From Pseudomonas sp. G2-4 (GTDB lineage Bacteria; Pseudomonadota; Gammaproteobacteria; Pseudomonadales; Pseudomonadaceae): 64,000 bases of DNA. The notes under the pieces are model-generated. The model did not search any database. It saw only the letters and a program-made list of their open reading frames with translations, and had not been told where the DNA came from. Positions within the stretch are counted from its first letter, which is position 1. The number at the start of each line of letters is the position of its first letter. Shown here piece by piece: positions 16,601 through 25,900 of this stretch. Both the position numbers and the translations under genes were made by a program. Where the stretch lies: positions 4,516,001 to 4,580,000 of the forward strand of contig NZ_CP125957.1 of the NCBI RefSeq assembly GCF_030064125.1, read 5' to 3'.

Positions 16601-19600
16601 TGGATCGAGTTGATCGAGTCGCCGCCCAAGGCGAAGAAATTGTCGGCCGTACCCACGCGCTCTACGCCAAGTACGCCCTGCCAGATCTCCACCAGCGCAC
16701 GCTCGATGGCATTGCCGGGCGCCGTGAAATCCTGCTGCAGCTCGGTCACGTCTGGGGCCGGCAATGCCTTGCGGTCGAGCTTGCCGTTCGGGCTCAACGG
16801 CATGTTGTCCAGCCGCCCCAGGTGCGTCGGCACCATGTGTTCGGGCAGGCTCAGACGCAGGTGGGCCTGGAGCGCTTCGCGCAGCGTGGGCCAGTCACTG
16901 GCCGCGCTTTGCTCGGCAACGACGTAGCCGCTCAAGACCTTACCGCTGCGACTGTCCTGGGCCACCACCACCGCTTCTCGCACCGCCGCATGTTCAAGCA
17001 GGCGCGCTTCGATTTCTCCCAACTCGATGCGGAACCCGCGGATTTTCACCTGATGGTCGATACGGCCGATGTAGTCGATCACCCCGTCCGGGCGATAGCG
17101 TGCCAGGTCGCCGGTGCGATACAGCCGCTCGCCGGCCACGAACGGGCTGGCGACGAAGCGTTCGGCGGTCAGTCCGGGACGGCGGTGATAACCCCGCGCC
17201 AGTCCCTGGCCACTGAGGTACAGCTCGCCATTGACGCCACTGGGCACCGGGTTCAGTTCGTCGTCGAGGATGTAGGTCATCAGGTTGGCGATCGGTTCGC
17301 CAATCGGCACCGCATCGCGGCCTTCGTCGCGGCAGGTCCAATGGGTCACGTCGATCGCCGCTTCGGTCGGACCGTACAGGTTGTACAGCCTGGCATTCGG
17401 CAATTTGGCGAACACCTGCTGCTGGGCATCCACCGGCAGGGCTTCGCCGCTGCAGACGATGCGGGTCAGGCTGGTGCAACGGCTGACGTTGGCATCCAGC
17501 ACGAACGCCTGCAGCATTGACGGCACGAAATGCAGGGTGGTGATGCTTTCCCGTTCGATCAGGCTGACCAGCTTCTGTGGGTCGCGATGATCCCCCGGCG
17601 CCGCGACCACCAGGCGCACGCCGGTCATCAGTGGCCAGAAGAATTCCCAGACCGACACGTCGAAACTGAACGGCGTCTTTTGCAGAACGCTGTCGCCGGC
17701 ACGCAGCTCATAGGCCTGCTGCATCCAGCACAGGCGGTTGGTCAGCGCACCATGGCTGTTGCCGGCCCCTTTGGGCTTGCCGGTGGAGCCCGAGGTATAG
17801 ATCACATAGGCCAGGTTCTGCGCAATGGCCCGGGCAGGCGGATTGTCGGTGGAGTTGTCCCGCAGCCAGTCGTCATCCCCATCCAGCACCAACGTGGTGA
17901 CACCGCTCCCACAGAACTGGTTGAGCAATGAACTTTGGGTCAGCAGCCATTGAATGCCGCTGTCCTCGATCATATAGGCCAGGCGCTCCGGTGGGTATTC
18001 CGGGTCCAGCGGCACATAGGCGCCCCCGGCCTTGAGGATCGCCAGTAGCCCGACCACCATTTCCACGCTGCGGTGCACCGAGATGCCCACCAGCACATCC
18101 GGGCCGACGCCTCGCTCGATCAAGGCATGGGCCAACCGGTTGGCGCGGGCGTTGAGTTGGGCATAGCTCAGCGATTGCCCTTCGAACACCAGTGCCTGGG
18201 CCTGCGGGTCACGCTCGACCTGGGCTTCGATCAAGTGATGGACCGGTTGATGATTCGGGTAGTCGGCGTAGGTGCGGTTCCAGTCCTCGACGATCATCCG
18301 GCGCTGCGCCCCGTCGAGCATCGGCAGTTCGGCGATGCGCTGGGTCGGGTTGGCGACGATGGCGCGCAACAGGTTCAGCCAGTGCTCACCCAAGCGGACG
18401 ACGGTGCTCGGCTCGAACAGGTCGCTGGCATAGGTCAACGCGACGCTGAGGCCATCGGCGTACTCAAAGGTGTCCAGGGTCAGGTCGAACTGCGCGGTGC
18501 CTGAGTCCCAGGTCAGTTGCTCCAGGCTCAGGCCCGGCAACGCCGACAGATCCCGGCGGGCATCGCTGGCATGGTTGAACATCACTTGGAACAGCGGCGT
18601 GTGGCTCAGGTTGCGCGCCGGGGCCAGCAGCTCCACCAATTGTTCGAACGGCAGGTCCTGGTGGGCCTGGGCGCCGAGGGCCCGTTGCTTGACCTGATCA
18701 AGCAACCGGTCGAATCGCAGGTTGCCGTCGATGTCGGCCTTGAGCACCTGGGTGTTGACGAAGAAGCCCAGCAGACGCTCGGTTTCCACCCGGTTACGGT
18801 TGGCGATCGGCACGCCGACGCGGATATCGTTCTGCCCGCTGTAGCGGTGCAGCAAGGTCTGGAAGCCGGCGAGCAACAGCATGAACAACGTGGTGCCCTG
18901 ATGCTGGGCCAGGCGCTTGAGGCCTTCGGCCAGCGCCGGTTCGACGACGATGGGCAGCCGTGCACCGCGATAGCTTTGCTGGGCCGGGCGCGGATGGTCG
19001 GTCGGCAGTTCGAGAATCGGTTGTTCGCCGCCCAATTGCTCGATCCAGTAATCGAGTTGACGCTGCTGCTCCCCCGCCGCCAGCCATTGCCGCTGCCAAT
19101 GGCCGTAGTCGGCGTACTGGATCGGCAACGGCGCCAGCGCCACGGCCTGGCCCTGGCTGAAACCGGTGTACAACTGCAGCAGGTCGTCGACCATGATCTG
19201 CATCGACCAGGCATCGGAGACGATGTGGTGCTGGGTCAGGATCAGCACATGGTCGTCCGTGCCCAGTTGCAGCAGCCGGACCCGCAACAAAGGCCCCTGC
19301 TGCAAATCGAAAGGGCGTCGGGTTTCGGCTTCGATCAATCCGCGCAGGGCCTGTTCGTCGCCGGCCGTCCGCACCGACTCGACCTCGATCGCCAGCGGTG
19401 CCGGTGTGTCGATCAATTGCACCGGCCGCTCGTCGTTCAGCATGAAGCGGGTGCGCAGGCTTTCGTGCCGCGCCACCAGCGCATCGAAGCTCTGTTGCAG
19501 CGCTACACGGTCGAGGCTGCCGCGCAAACGCAGGGCGGCGGGAATATGGTAGGCGCTGCTGCCGGGTTCAAGTTGCCACAGGAACCACTGCCGTTGCTGG

Positions 19601-22600
19601 GCGTAGGACAGCTCCAGCGGCTGCTCGCGGGAAATTCGTGCAATGCCCGGCTCCTGGCTCGCCGAAGCCGGCTCCATGGCCTCGACAAACCCTTGCAGGC
19701 TGTTGTGGGCAAACAACAGGCGCAGTGGCACCAGGATGTGCAACTGTTGGCGGATCCGCGACACCACTTGCGTGGCGAGCAACGAATGGCCGCCCAACTC
19801 GAAGAAATTGTCGTTCAAGCCCACCCGCGGCACCTTGAGAATCTCGCCCCAGATCGCCGCCACCGCCTGCTGGACGGGCGTCTGCGGGGCCACATAGGTT
19901 TTCTGCCATTGGCTGGCATCGGGCTTGGGCAACTGCTTGCGATCCAGCTTGCCGTTGGGCGTCAGCGGGAAGCGCGGCATCAGCACCATGTGCGCCGGCA
20001 CCATGTAATCGGGCAGGTTGACCTTGAGCCGGGCCGTCAGGCTGTCGCGCAGAGCGCTCTGGGCGCCGGCATCCAGGTCATTCAGGTCGGCGGTTGGAAC
20101 GATGTACGCCACCAACGCCTGGCCGCCCGGCGCATCCTGGGCCAGCACCGCCGCTTCGCGCACGCTGTCCTGCTCCAGCAGGCGCGCTTCGATTTCCCCC
20201 AGTTCGATACGAAAGCCACGGATTTTCACCTGATGGTCGATACGCCCCAGGTATTCGAGGATGCCGTCGGCACGCTGGCGCGCCAGATCACCGGTGCGGT
20301 ACAGACGCTCACCGACAGCAAACGGATGCGGCACGAAACGCTCGGCGGTCAGGGCCGCACGTTGGTAGTAACCACGGGCCAGGCCCTGACCGCCGATCAG
20401 CAACTCACCCGCCACGCCATAGGGCACCGGCAGCAGGTCGGCGTCGACGATGTACAGCGCCGTGTTATCGATCGGCCCGCCCAGCCACGGTTGCGCATCC
20501 GCCGGGCGCAGCGGATGCAGGGCCGACCAGATGGTGGTTTCCGTCGGGCCGTAGAGGTTCCACACTTCACCGCCGAGGGCGAGCATGCGCACCGCCAGTT
20601 CCTGGGGCAGTGCCTCACCGCCGCACAGGCATTTGCAGCCGCGCAGCCCGTCGGCGCGTTCGTTGTCCAGCAGCATGCGCCAGGTCGATGGCGTGGCCTG
20701 GACCACGTTGACCCGCTCGGCCTCGATCAGCGCCAGCACTGCGTATGGATCCTGGGCGACTTGCTGGCCGGTCAGCACGATGCAGGCGCCCACCATCAGC
20801 GGCACGTAGATTTCCAGGCCGAAAATATCGAAGGAGAAGGTCGTCAGCGACAACGCCCGGTCCTGGGCCGTCATGCCCGGTGCCTTGGCCATGCTCGCGA
20901 CGAAGTTGGTCAGCGCGCCGTGCCGCACCATCACGCCCTTGGGCTTGCCGGTGGAGCCGGAAGTGTAGATCGCGTAGGCCAGGTGCTCCGGGTCCAGGCG
21001 TGTCGAAGGTGCCTCGCAGGCATAGCCGTCGAGCCAGTCGCCGTCCTGATCCAGCACCAATGTATTAACACCACAGGACAGCGGTAGCTGGTTGAGCAAC
21101 GAGCTTTGGGTCAGCAACAGGTCGATGCCGCTGTCTTCGATCATGTATGCCAGGCGATCCTGAGGGAACGCCGGATCAAGCGGCAGGTAGGCGCCGCCGG
21201 CCTTGAGGATCGCCAGCAGGCCGACCAGCATATGGGCGCTGCGTTCGACCGCGATGCCTACCAGCACATCGGAACCCACACCGAGGCTTTGCAGTTTCCC
21301 CGCCAGTTGATTGGCCCGGGCGTTGAGCTGCCCATAGCCCCAGCGCTCGCCGTCGATCACCAGCGCCGGGGCGTCTGGTGTGCGGCGCGCCTGGGCTTCG
21401 AACAGCTGGTGGACAAACCCCGCTTCCGGCGCCGGCGCCGTGGTGCGGTTCCAGTCTTCGAGCTGCGCCTGACGCTGCGCGGCGTCGAGCAGCGACAGCT
21501 CAGCGATGCGCTGCGCCGGGTCGGTCACGATCGCCCGCAGCAGGTTCTGCCAATGCCCGGCCATGCGCGCCACCGTGTCGGCACTGAACAGATCGGTGGC
21601 GTAGTTCAGCGCCGCGGCGAGACCGTCGCTGTGCTCCACGGTCTCCAGCGTCAGGTCGAACTGCGCACTGTGGGTGTCCCAGCGCAGCCCCTCGACTGTC
21701 AGCTCCCCTACCGGTCCTTCGCCCTCCGGGCCTTGGGTCCGATGGTTGAACATCACCTGGAACAGCGGACTGTGGCTCAGGTTGCGCTCGGGTTGCAGGG
21801 CCTCGACCAGTTGCTCGAACGGCAGGTCCTGATGGGCCTGGGCGCCCAGGGCCGTATGCTTGACCTGCTGCAGCAAGGCACCGAACGAATCCTGGCCCTG
21901 GACATCGCTGTCGAGTACCTGGGTGTTGACGAAAAAGCCAATCAGGCGCTCGGTCTCGACCCGGTTGCGGTTGGCCGTCGGTACGCCGACGCGGATGTCG
22001 TTCTGGCCGCTGTAGCGATGCAGCAGCGCCTGGAAGGACGCCAGCAGGACCATGAACAGGCTGGCACCCTCACGCTGGGCCAGTTGCTTGAGCGCACCGG
22101 CCAATGCCCCGTCGATCGCCAATTCCAGCCGTGCGCCGCGATAGCTCATCACCGCCGGACGCGGGAAGTCGGTCGGCAGTTCCAATACCGGTTGCGGCCC
22201 CCCCAGGCGGGCGGTCCAGTACGCCAGCTGACGTTCGCGCTCGCCCGCCTCCATCCAGTGTCGCTGCCAGATGGCATAGTCGGTGTACTGGATCGGCAGC
22301 GCCGGCAATTCCAGCGCCTTGCCCTGGCTGAACGCCCCATATCCCTTGACCAACTCGTCGACCATCACCTGCATCGATCCGCCATCGCAGACGATGTGAT
22401 GCAGCGTCACGATCAGCACATGGTCATCGGCTGCCAAGCGCAGCAGACGCGTGCGCAGCAGCGGCCCGTGTTGCAGGTCAAACAACTGGCGGGTTTCTTC
22501 CTCGATCAGGTGGCGCAGTTGCGCTTCGTCCGGCGCCGGCTCCAGGGCCTGCATGTGCAGGCGTACCGGTGCCGCTTCGTGCACCTGTTGCACGGCCTGC

Positions 22601-22935
22601 TCGCCGTCGGTCAGGAAGGTGGTGCGCAGGCTCTCGTGGCGTGCCACCAACGCGCTGAAACTCTGTTCGAGCGCGGCGATGTCCAGCGGCCCGCGCAGAC
22701 GCAGGGCCGTGGGCACGTGATAGGCCGTGCTGTCAGGGTCCAACTGCCAGAGGAACCATTGGCGTTCCTGGGCAAACGACAACGACAGTGTGTCGAACTC
22801 GGCACTGACAGGCGGAATCGGCAGGTTCGCCGGGGAAACGTCCTCTTCGAGCATCTTCTGCAAGTACAAGCGACGTTTTTCCAGCGGCAGCGTTATAAAG
22901 CGCCTGGCAATACGTTGTGCGACAGCGGTGTCCAT
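10612..22935 (-). CDS. pvdD: PvdD-like pyoverdine NRPS, modules Gly / D-Ser / D-(hydroxy)Orn, ending in an E domain
   Basis: This is a cytoplasmic NRPS of 4107 aa with order C-A-T-C-A-T-E-C-A-T-E. Approximate residues: C1 45-490, A1 500-1000, T1 near 1043 (GGHS), C2 1095-1540, A2 1560-2060, T2 near 2102 (GGDS), E2 2150-2600, C3 2610-3050, A3 3070-3570, T3 near 3607 (GGDS), E3 3660-4107. Codes read by eye are A1 DILQLGLIWK (Gly), A2 DVWHVSLIDK (Ser) and A3 DGECCGGVTK (basic residue, probably N5-hydroxyornithine). C3 is of the D-C-L type (YPLSPMQDGMLFH), as expected after E2. E3 keeps HHLVIDTVSW and appears active. There is no thioesterase and no acidic C-terminal docking helix, which is odd for a last module. 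The ATG at 22935 overlaps the pvdJ stop (TGATG) behind GAGGAGG; a TTG at 22938 is possible. Confidence 0.9.
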   Translation of the reverse strand: MDTAVAQRIARRFITLPLEKRRLYLQKMLEEDVSPANLPIPPVSAEFDTLSLSFAQERQWFLWQLDPDSTAYHVPTALRLRGPLDIAALEQSFSALVARHESLRTTFLTDGEQAVQQVHEAAPVRLHMQALEPAPDEAQLRHLIEEETRQLFDLQHGPLLRTRLLRLAADDHVLIVTLHHIVCDGGSMQVMVDELVKGYGAFSQGKALELPALPIQYTDYAIWQRHWMEAGERERQLAYWTARLGGPQPVLELPTDFPRPAVMSYRGARLELAIDGALAGALKQLAQREGASLFMVLLASFQALLHRYSGQNDIRVGVPTANRNRVETERLIGFFVNTQVLDSDVQGQDSFGALLQQVKHTALGAQAHQDLPFEQLVEALQPERNLSHSPLFQVMFNHRTQGPEGEGPVGELTVEGLRWDTHSAQFDLTLETVEHSDGLAAALNYATDLFSADTVARMAGHWQNLLRAIVTDPAQRIAELSLLDAAQRQAQLEDWNRTTAPAPEAGFVHQLFEAQARRTPDAPALVIDGERWGYGQLNARANQLAGKLQSLGVGSDVLVGIAVERSAHMLVGLLAILKAGGAYLPLDPAFPQDRLAYMIEDSGIDLLLTQSSLLNQLPLSCGVNTLVLDQDGDWLDGYACEAPSTRLDPEHLAYAIYTSGSTGKPKGVMVRHGALTNFVASMAKAPGMTAQDRALSLTTFSFDIFGLEIYVPLMVGACIVLTGQQVAQDPYAVLALIEAERVNVVQATPSTWRMLLDNERADGLRGCKCLCGGEALPQELAVRMLALGGEVWNLYGPTETTIWSALHPLRPADAQPWLGGPIDNTALYIVDADLLPVPYGVAGELLIGGQGLARGYYQRAALTAERFVPHPFAVGERLYRTGDLARQRADGILEYLGRIDHQVKIRGFRIELGEIEARLLEQDSVREAAVLAQDAPGGQALVAYIVPTADLNDLDAGAQSALRDSLTARLKVNLPDYMVPAHMVLMPRFPLTPNGKLDRKQLPKPDASQWQKTYVAPQTPVQQAVAAIWGEILKVPRVGLNDNFFELGGHSLLATQVVSRIRQQLHILVPLRLLFAHNSLQGFVEAMEPASASQEPGIARISREQPLELSYAQQRQWFLWQLEPGSSAYHIPAALRLRGSLDRVALQQSFDALVARHESLRTRFMLNDERPVQLIDTPAPLAIEVESVRTAGDEQALRGLIEAETRRPFDLQQGPLLRVRLLQLGTDDHVLILTQHHIVSDAWSMQIMVDDLLQLYTGFSQGQAVALAPLPIQYADYGHWQRQWLAAGEQQRQLDYWIEQLGGEQPILELPTDHPRPAQQSYRGARLPIVVEPALAEGLKRLAQHQGTTLFMLLLAGFQTLLHRYSGQNDIRVGVPIANRNRVETERLLGFFVNTQVLKADIDGNLRFDRLLDQVKQRALGAQAHQDLPFEQLVELLAPARNLSHTPLFQVMFNHASDARRDLSALPGLSLEQLTWDSGTAQFDLTLDTFEYADGLSVALTYASDLFEPSTVVRLGEHWLNLLRAIVANPTQRIAELPMLDGAQRRMIVEDWNRTYADYPNHQPVHHLIEAQVERDPQAQALVFEGQSLSYAQLNARANRLAHALIERGVGPDVLVGISVHRSVEMVVGLLAILKAGGAYVPLDPEYPPERLAYMIEDSGIQWLLTQSSLLNQFCGSGVTTLVLDGDDDWLRDNSTDNPPARAIAQNLAYVIYTSGSTGKPKGAGNSHGALTNRLCWMQQAYELRAGDSVLQKTPFSFDVSVWEFFWPLMTGVRLVVAAPGDHRDPQKLVSLIERESITTLHFVPSMLQAFVLDANVSRCTSLTRIVCSGEALPVDAQQQVFAKLPNARLYNLYGPTEAAIDVTHWTCRDEGRDAVPIGEPIANLMTYILDDELNPVPSGVNGELYLSGQGLARGYHRRPGLTAERFVASPFVAGERLYRTGDLARYRPDGVIDYIGRIDHQVKIRGFRIELGEIEARLLEHAAVREAVVVAQDSRSGKVLSGYVVAEQSAASDWPTLREALQAHLRLSLPEHMVPTHLGRLDNMPLSPNGKLDRKALPAPDVTELQQDFTAPGNAIERALVEIWQGVLGVERVGTADNFFALGGDSINSIQVVSRARQQGIGLTPKDLFLHQNIQALARVATAADEDRIDQAPVSGDSLMVPMQHWFFASDIAHRGHWNQSVMLTPRETLDIACLQQALDHVVAHHDALRLRFTQADDGRWHASHQAVDAQSSQVWQRSAENTDEILLIADQAQRSLDLQQGPLLRCSLIAVQDGSSRLHLAIHHLVMDGVSWRVLLEDLQTAYRQRLANQAVSLPAKSTAFKTWAARLQDYAHSETLNRELDYWTGQLDQGLPPLPRTRPEGSQASVHGRSVTTRLDPQQTQRLLKQAPTAYRTQVNDLLLSALAQVICQWTGQPACLVQLEGHGREELFDGIDLSRTVGWFTSLFPVLLTPATDCAESIKRIKEQLRAVPNKGLGYGVLRYLGEPAVQQRLAKLPQARITFNYLGQFDQSFDEQALFAPSEEGSGAGHGDDVALGNWLTIDGRVFNGQLSLDWTFSRDVFDEAVLQQLADAYAVALQQLIEHCCTEEHQGLTPSDFPLARLTQAQLDGLPVPVQHVEDIYPLSPMQDGMLFHTLADDSSGLYINQISLPVHGLDTERFARAWTSVIEREDILRTSFHWQDGLSTPLQIVHRHVELPLQIEDWRGQDISEQAIGERATADYLAGFDLSRAPLQRVLLLRLEDDRYQMIWTCHHILMDGWSSSRLFGEVLQFYAHGQVQGRNGRYREFIDWLQRQDQGALERFWRSRLDTLEQATSLNQAMFPRHIDALPGHEALYSRWDAVQTERLQQACRAWQITPNTLIQGAWLLLLQRFTGQDTVVFGATVAGRPAGLANADNILGLFINTLPVIQTLDPEQPLNLWLQQLQAYNLDLREHAHAPLADIQRWSGQGGQGLFDSIIVFENYPIDERLGDQQDTGLSFGESRNHDVTNFPMDLAVNLGEQLSIEYLFLRSAFSVQAVEQIRRTMEDTLEAMILAPHACLGNLQRLSADQWRAFEQWSAAPNAGYPTQLLPELIARHSQSRPHATALVCGNESLSHGELERRANRLAHRLIELGAGPEVVVGVALERSVEMVVALLAVMKSGSAYVPLDIDYPPERLAFMIQDSAMALLLTHSQVQARLPESAGLAQLVIDEFDSHGYSEQAPRSGLLGGNLAYLIYTSGSTGRPKGVAVAHGPMSMHCQAIARLYDMDERTRELHFMSFAFDGAHERWLSTLFSGGTLVIRDGALWTPEQTFDALHRHGITIACFPPAYLKQLAEYAANSQLAPPPVRVYCFGGDAVPDQTFEQVKAALRPEFFTNGYGPTETVVTPMLWKVPVSERCEAAYAPIGRAVGERALYVLDDNLNPLPPGIAGELYIGGQGIARGYHRRADLSAERFVPDPFGQPGDRLYRSGDLVRQRVDGVLDYVGRIDHQIKVRGFRIELGEVEASLRQLTDVSDALVIARDSASGKQLIGYVVTPDGVAIGDRLKAELRLQLPDYMVPAQVICLDALPVTPNGKLDRRALPEPEFRSAEYVPGRNRDEQLLAEVWAEVLQVERVGITDNFFELGGDSILSLQVVSRVRNHTELKMELKLRDLMRGQTIEAIFDQRSNTLAVTVEDVTQVAAAGQFNLIPIQQWLFDQRMSEPHHYNQALMLCARQALNLTALELALRAMLQQHDALRLRFCEVGGRHLQHYQPLEEMQAQWASEPLLWQHQVADEAGLELYAEQVQRSLDLQNGPVWRTAHVTMGSGEIRVLMVIHHLVIDTVSWRLLLQDLQTAYEAYSNGQLPSLPIRTSSYRAWAEGLQAYAAAYPAEEKTWWLEQIDPSGGELPCDNPRGKNQVQFQSVAHLGLSEQHTQQLLKQVPAVYQTQINDVLLAALSRVLCRWSQQPSVLIQLEGHGREDLVKDIDLSRTLGWFTSMFPVRLAPDPDADIGTSVRAVQRQLAAVPNKGLGYGVLRHMSGEQMAGTLGQAPQARVTFNYLGQFDQSFDDKALLVPAAESYGSCYSPHAALGNWLEVVGQVYDGRLALRCIFSTRRYRAETVEGLMRAYQEELEALIEHCVAQAA

Positions 22936-25900
22936 CAAACCTCCTCAAATTCATCGAGCAGCGCTTCGAGCTTGCTCAATTTCGATGCATGCATGGGCTC
23001 GCTGTCTGGCTCGAGTCGAGCCACGAACGCCGCGAGTACCGGAAATTGGAAAAGCAACTGGGGCGTCAACTTAAGGCCCAGGTCGAGTTGCAGGCGCGAC
23101 ACCACATTCACCGCCAGCAGCGAATGCCCGCCCAACTCGAAGAAATCATCGGCCAGCCCCACCTGCTCGACCTTGAGCACGTCTTGCCAGATGGCCGCGA
23201 CCTGGCACTCCAGGTCGCTGCGAGGCGCCAGGTAAGTCGATTGCGACGCGCGAACCTCCGGCGCCGGCAGGGCCTTACGGTCGAGCTTGCCGTTGGGGGT
23301 CAGCGGCAAGCGGTCGAGGAAGACCAGGTGGGTCGGCACCATGAAGTCCGGCACCTGCTCAGCCAGTCGCGCCTTGAGCTGTTCGCCCATGCGGGCCTGG
23401 CTGGCCGCGTCGGCCTGGCTATCGTGGCTAACGAGGTACGCCACCAGGCTCGCGCCGCCGGTGTCTTCCCGCGTCAGCACCACCGCTTCGCGCACGCCGT
23501 CGTCGGCCCGCAATCGGGCTTCGATTTCGCCCAGCTCGATGCGCAGGCCACGGATTTTCACTTGATGATCGATCCGGCCGAGGTACTCGATCACGCCTTC
23601 CGCACCATGGCGCGCCAGGTCGCCGGTGCGGTACAGCCGCGTGCCCGGCGTTTCGGCAAACGGATCGGGAATGAAGCGCTCGGCAGTGAGGCCAGGGCGC
23701 TGGTGATAACCACGGGCCAGGGAATCACCGGCGATGTGCAGTTCGCCAGTGGCCCCGGGAGTGCATGGCTGCAACGTGCCGTCCAGTACGTAGGTGCGCA
23801 CGTTGTCGAGCGGGCGGCCGATGGCGATGATCCGGCCCACGTCGTCTTCGAGGTCGCGCGTCACCACGTGGCTGCTGGTGTCGATGGTCGCTTCGGTCGG
23901 CCCATACAGGTTGCGTAGCTCGCCCTCGAACAGCGCCATGACCTGGCGCGCCAGGTGCGCACTGAGCGCTTCGCCCCCGCACAGCAGCAGGCGCAGGGAG
24001 GCCAGTTGCTCGCGAGTTGCCAGGGGCAGCAGGGCTTGCAGCAGCGACGGCGCCATTTGCAGCACGCTGATGCGCCACCGCGCCACTTCGGCCCACAACG
24101 TGGTCAGGTCGAGGTTCAGTTGCGCGGGTGCGAGTACCAGTTGCGCGCCGGTCATCAATGGCAGCCAGAACTCCCAGACGGAGGCATCGAAACTGATCGC
24201 GGTTTTTTGCAGGACGCGGTCAGCGGCCGTCAGCTGCAGGCAACCCTGCATCCACGTCATGTGATTGCTCAAGGCGCCATGGCGAAGGGTCACGCCCTTG
24301 GGCCTGCCGGTAGAGCCAGAGGTGTAGATCACGTAGGCGAGGTTCTGGCTGTCGACAACGACGCCAGGATCAAGCCCGTCGTAGCCATCCAACCACTCCT
24401 GCGACTGATCCAGCAGCAGGCAGCTCACGGCGATGTCGCCCAAGCGTGACTGCACTGCGGTTTCGGTCAGCAGCAAGGCGATGCCACTGTCCTCGACCAT
24501 GTACGCCAGGCGATCCTGTGGATAAGCCGGATCCAGCGGCACATAGGCGCCACCGGCCTTGAGCACCGCCAGCAGGCCGACGACCATCTGCACATTGCGG
24601 GTCATCGCCAGCCCCACCAGCACGTCCGGGCCGACGCCGCGTTCGATCAAGCCATGGGCCAGGCGATTGGCCCGGGTATTGAGCTGGGCATAGGTGAGGG
24701 TTTCCTGTTCGGTGACCAGGGCGGGCGCCTCGGGCGTGAGCCGGGCCTGGGCTTCGATCCACTGATGCACCGGGCGGCGATCCGGCGCCTGCACCACGGT
24801 GGCGTTCCAGTCACGCAGCACACGCTGGCGCGTCAGCTCGTCCAACAGCTGGATTTCTCCCAGGCAGCGGCTGGCCGGTTGGCTCGTCATCTGCGCGAGC
24901 ACGTGTGCCACCTGCTCAGCCAGGCGCTCGACGGTGTGTGTAGGGAAAGCAGCGTGGGCATAAGTGAAGTGCAGGCTCAGGGTGTCAGTTAGATTGACGG
25001 CCAGGGTCAGCGGAAAATTAGTCTGTTCCTGGTTCTGCACGGTGCCGAAGCTCAAGCCCGACGGTGCCTGCTCTTGCAGGGCCTGGGACACGGGGTAGTT
25101 TTCGAACACCAGCAGAGTGTCGAACAGACCTTCACCGCCCTGCCCGGCCCAGCGCTGGATCTCGAATAACGGCGTGTGCTCGTGCTCGCGCAAGGCGACG
25201 TTCTGCGCCTGGACCTGATGCAACAGGCTGCTCAGCGATTGCTCTGGACGCGGGCTGGCGATCACCGGCAAGGTATTGATGAACAGGCCGATCTGCTGCT
25301 CGACCCCCTTGAGTTCGCTCGGTCGCCCCGATACGGTGGCGCCGAAGGCCACGGTGCCATGCCCGGTGTGGTGCTGTAGCAGCAACAGCCAGGTCGCTTG
25401 GACGACGGTGTTGAGGGTGACTTTCTGCTGGCGGGCGAACTCGCCCAGGCGCTGGGTCTGCTGCACCGTCAGGTGGTGATAGTGGCTGGCATGGCTGCTT
25501 TCGAACGCCGGCTGCGCGGGCACGAATTGGGAGGGCGCCAGGCGGGTCGGCGCCTCCAGACCTTGCAGTTGCGCCAGCCAGAAGGTTTCACTGGCCTTGG
25601 CATCGCGTCCTTGCAGCCAGGCGATGTAGTCCCGATAGCGTCCGGCCTGGCGCGGCAAGGCTTGGCCGGCATAGCGTTGCAAAACCTCGCCGAGCAGCTG
25701 CGAATTGCTCCAGCCATCCATCAGGATGTGGTGATGGGTGTAGACCAGGTGATAACGCTGCTGCGCCGTGCGCACCAGCACCAGGCGCAGCAGCGGCGCC
25801 CGGGCCAGGTCGAAGCCCTGGTCGCGTTCGGTTCCGGCCAGCTCGGCCAGGGCCTGTGCGGCATCAGTGCGGGCGCTCCAGTCCAGCGAAGTAAACGGCA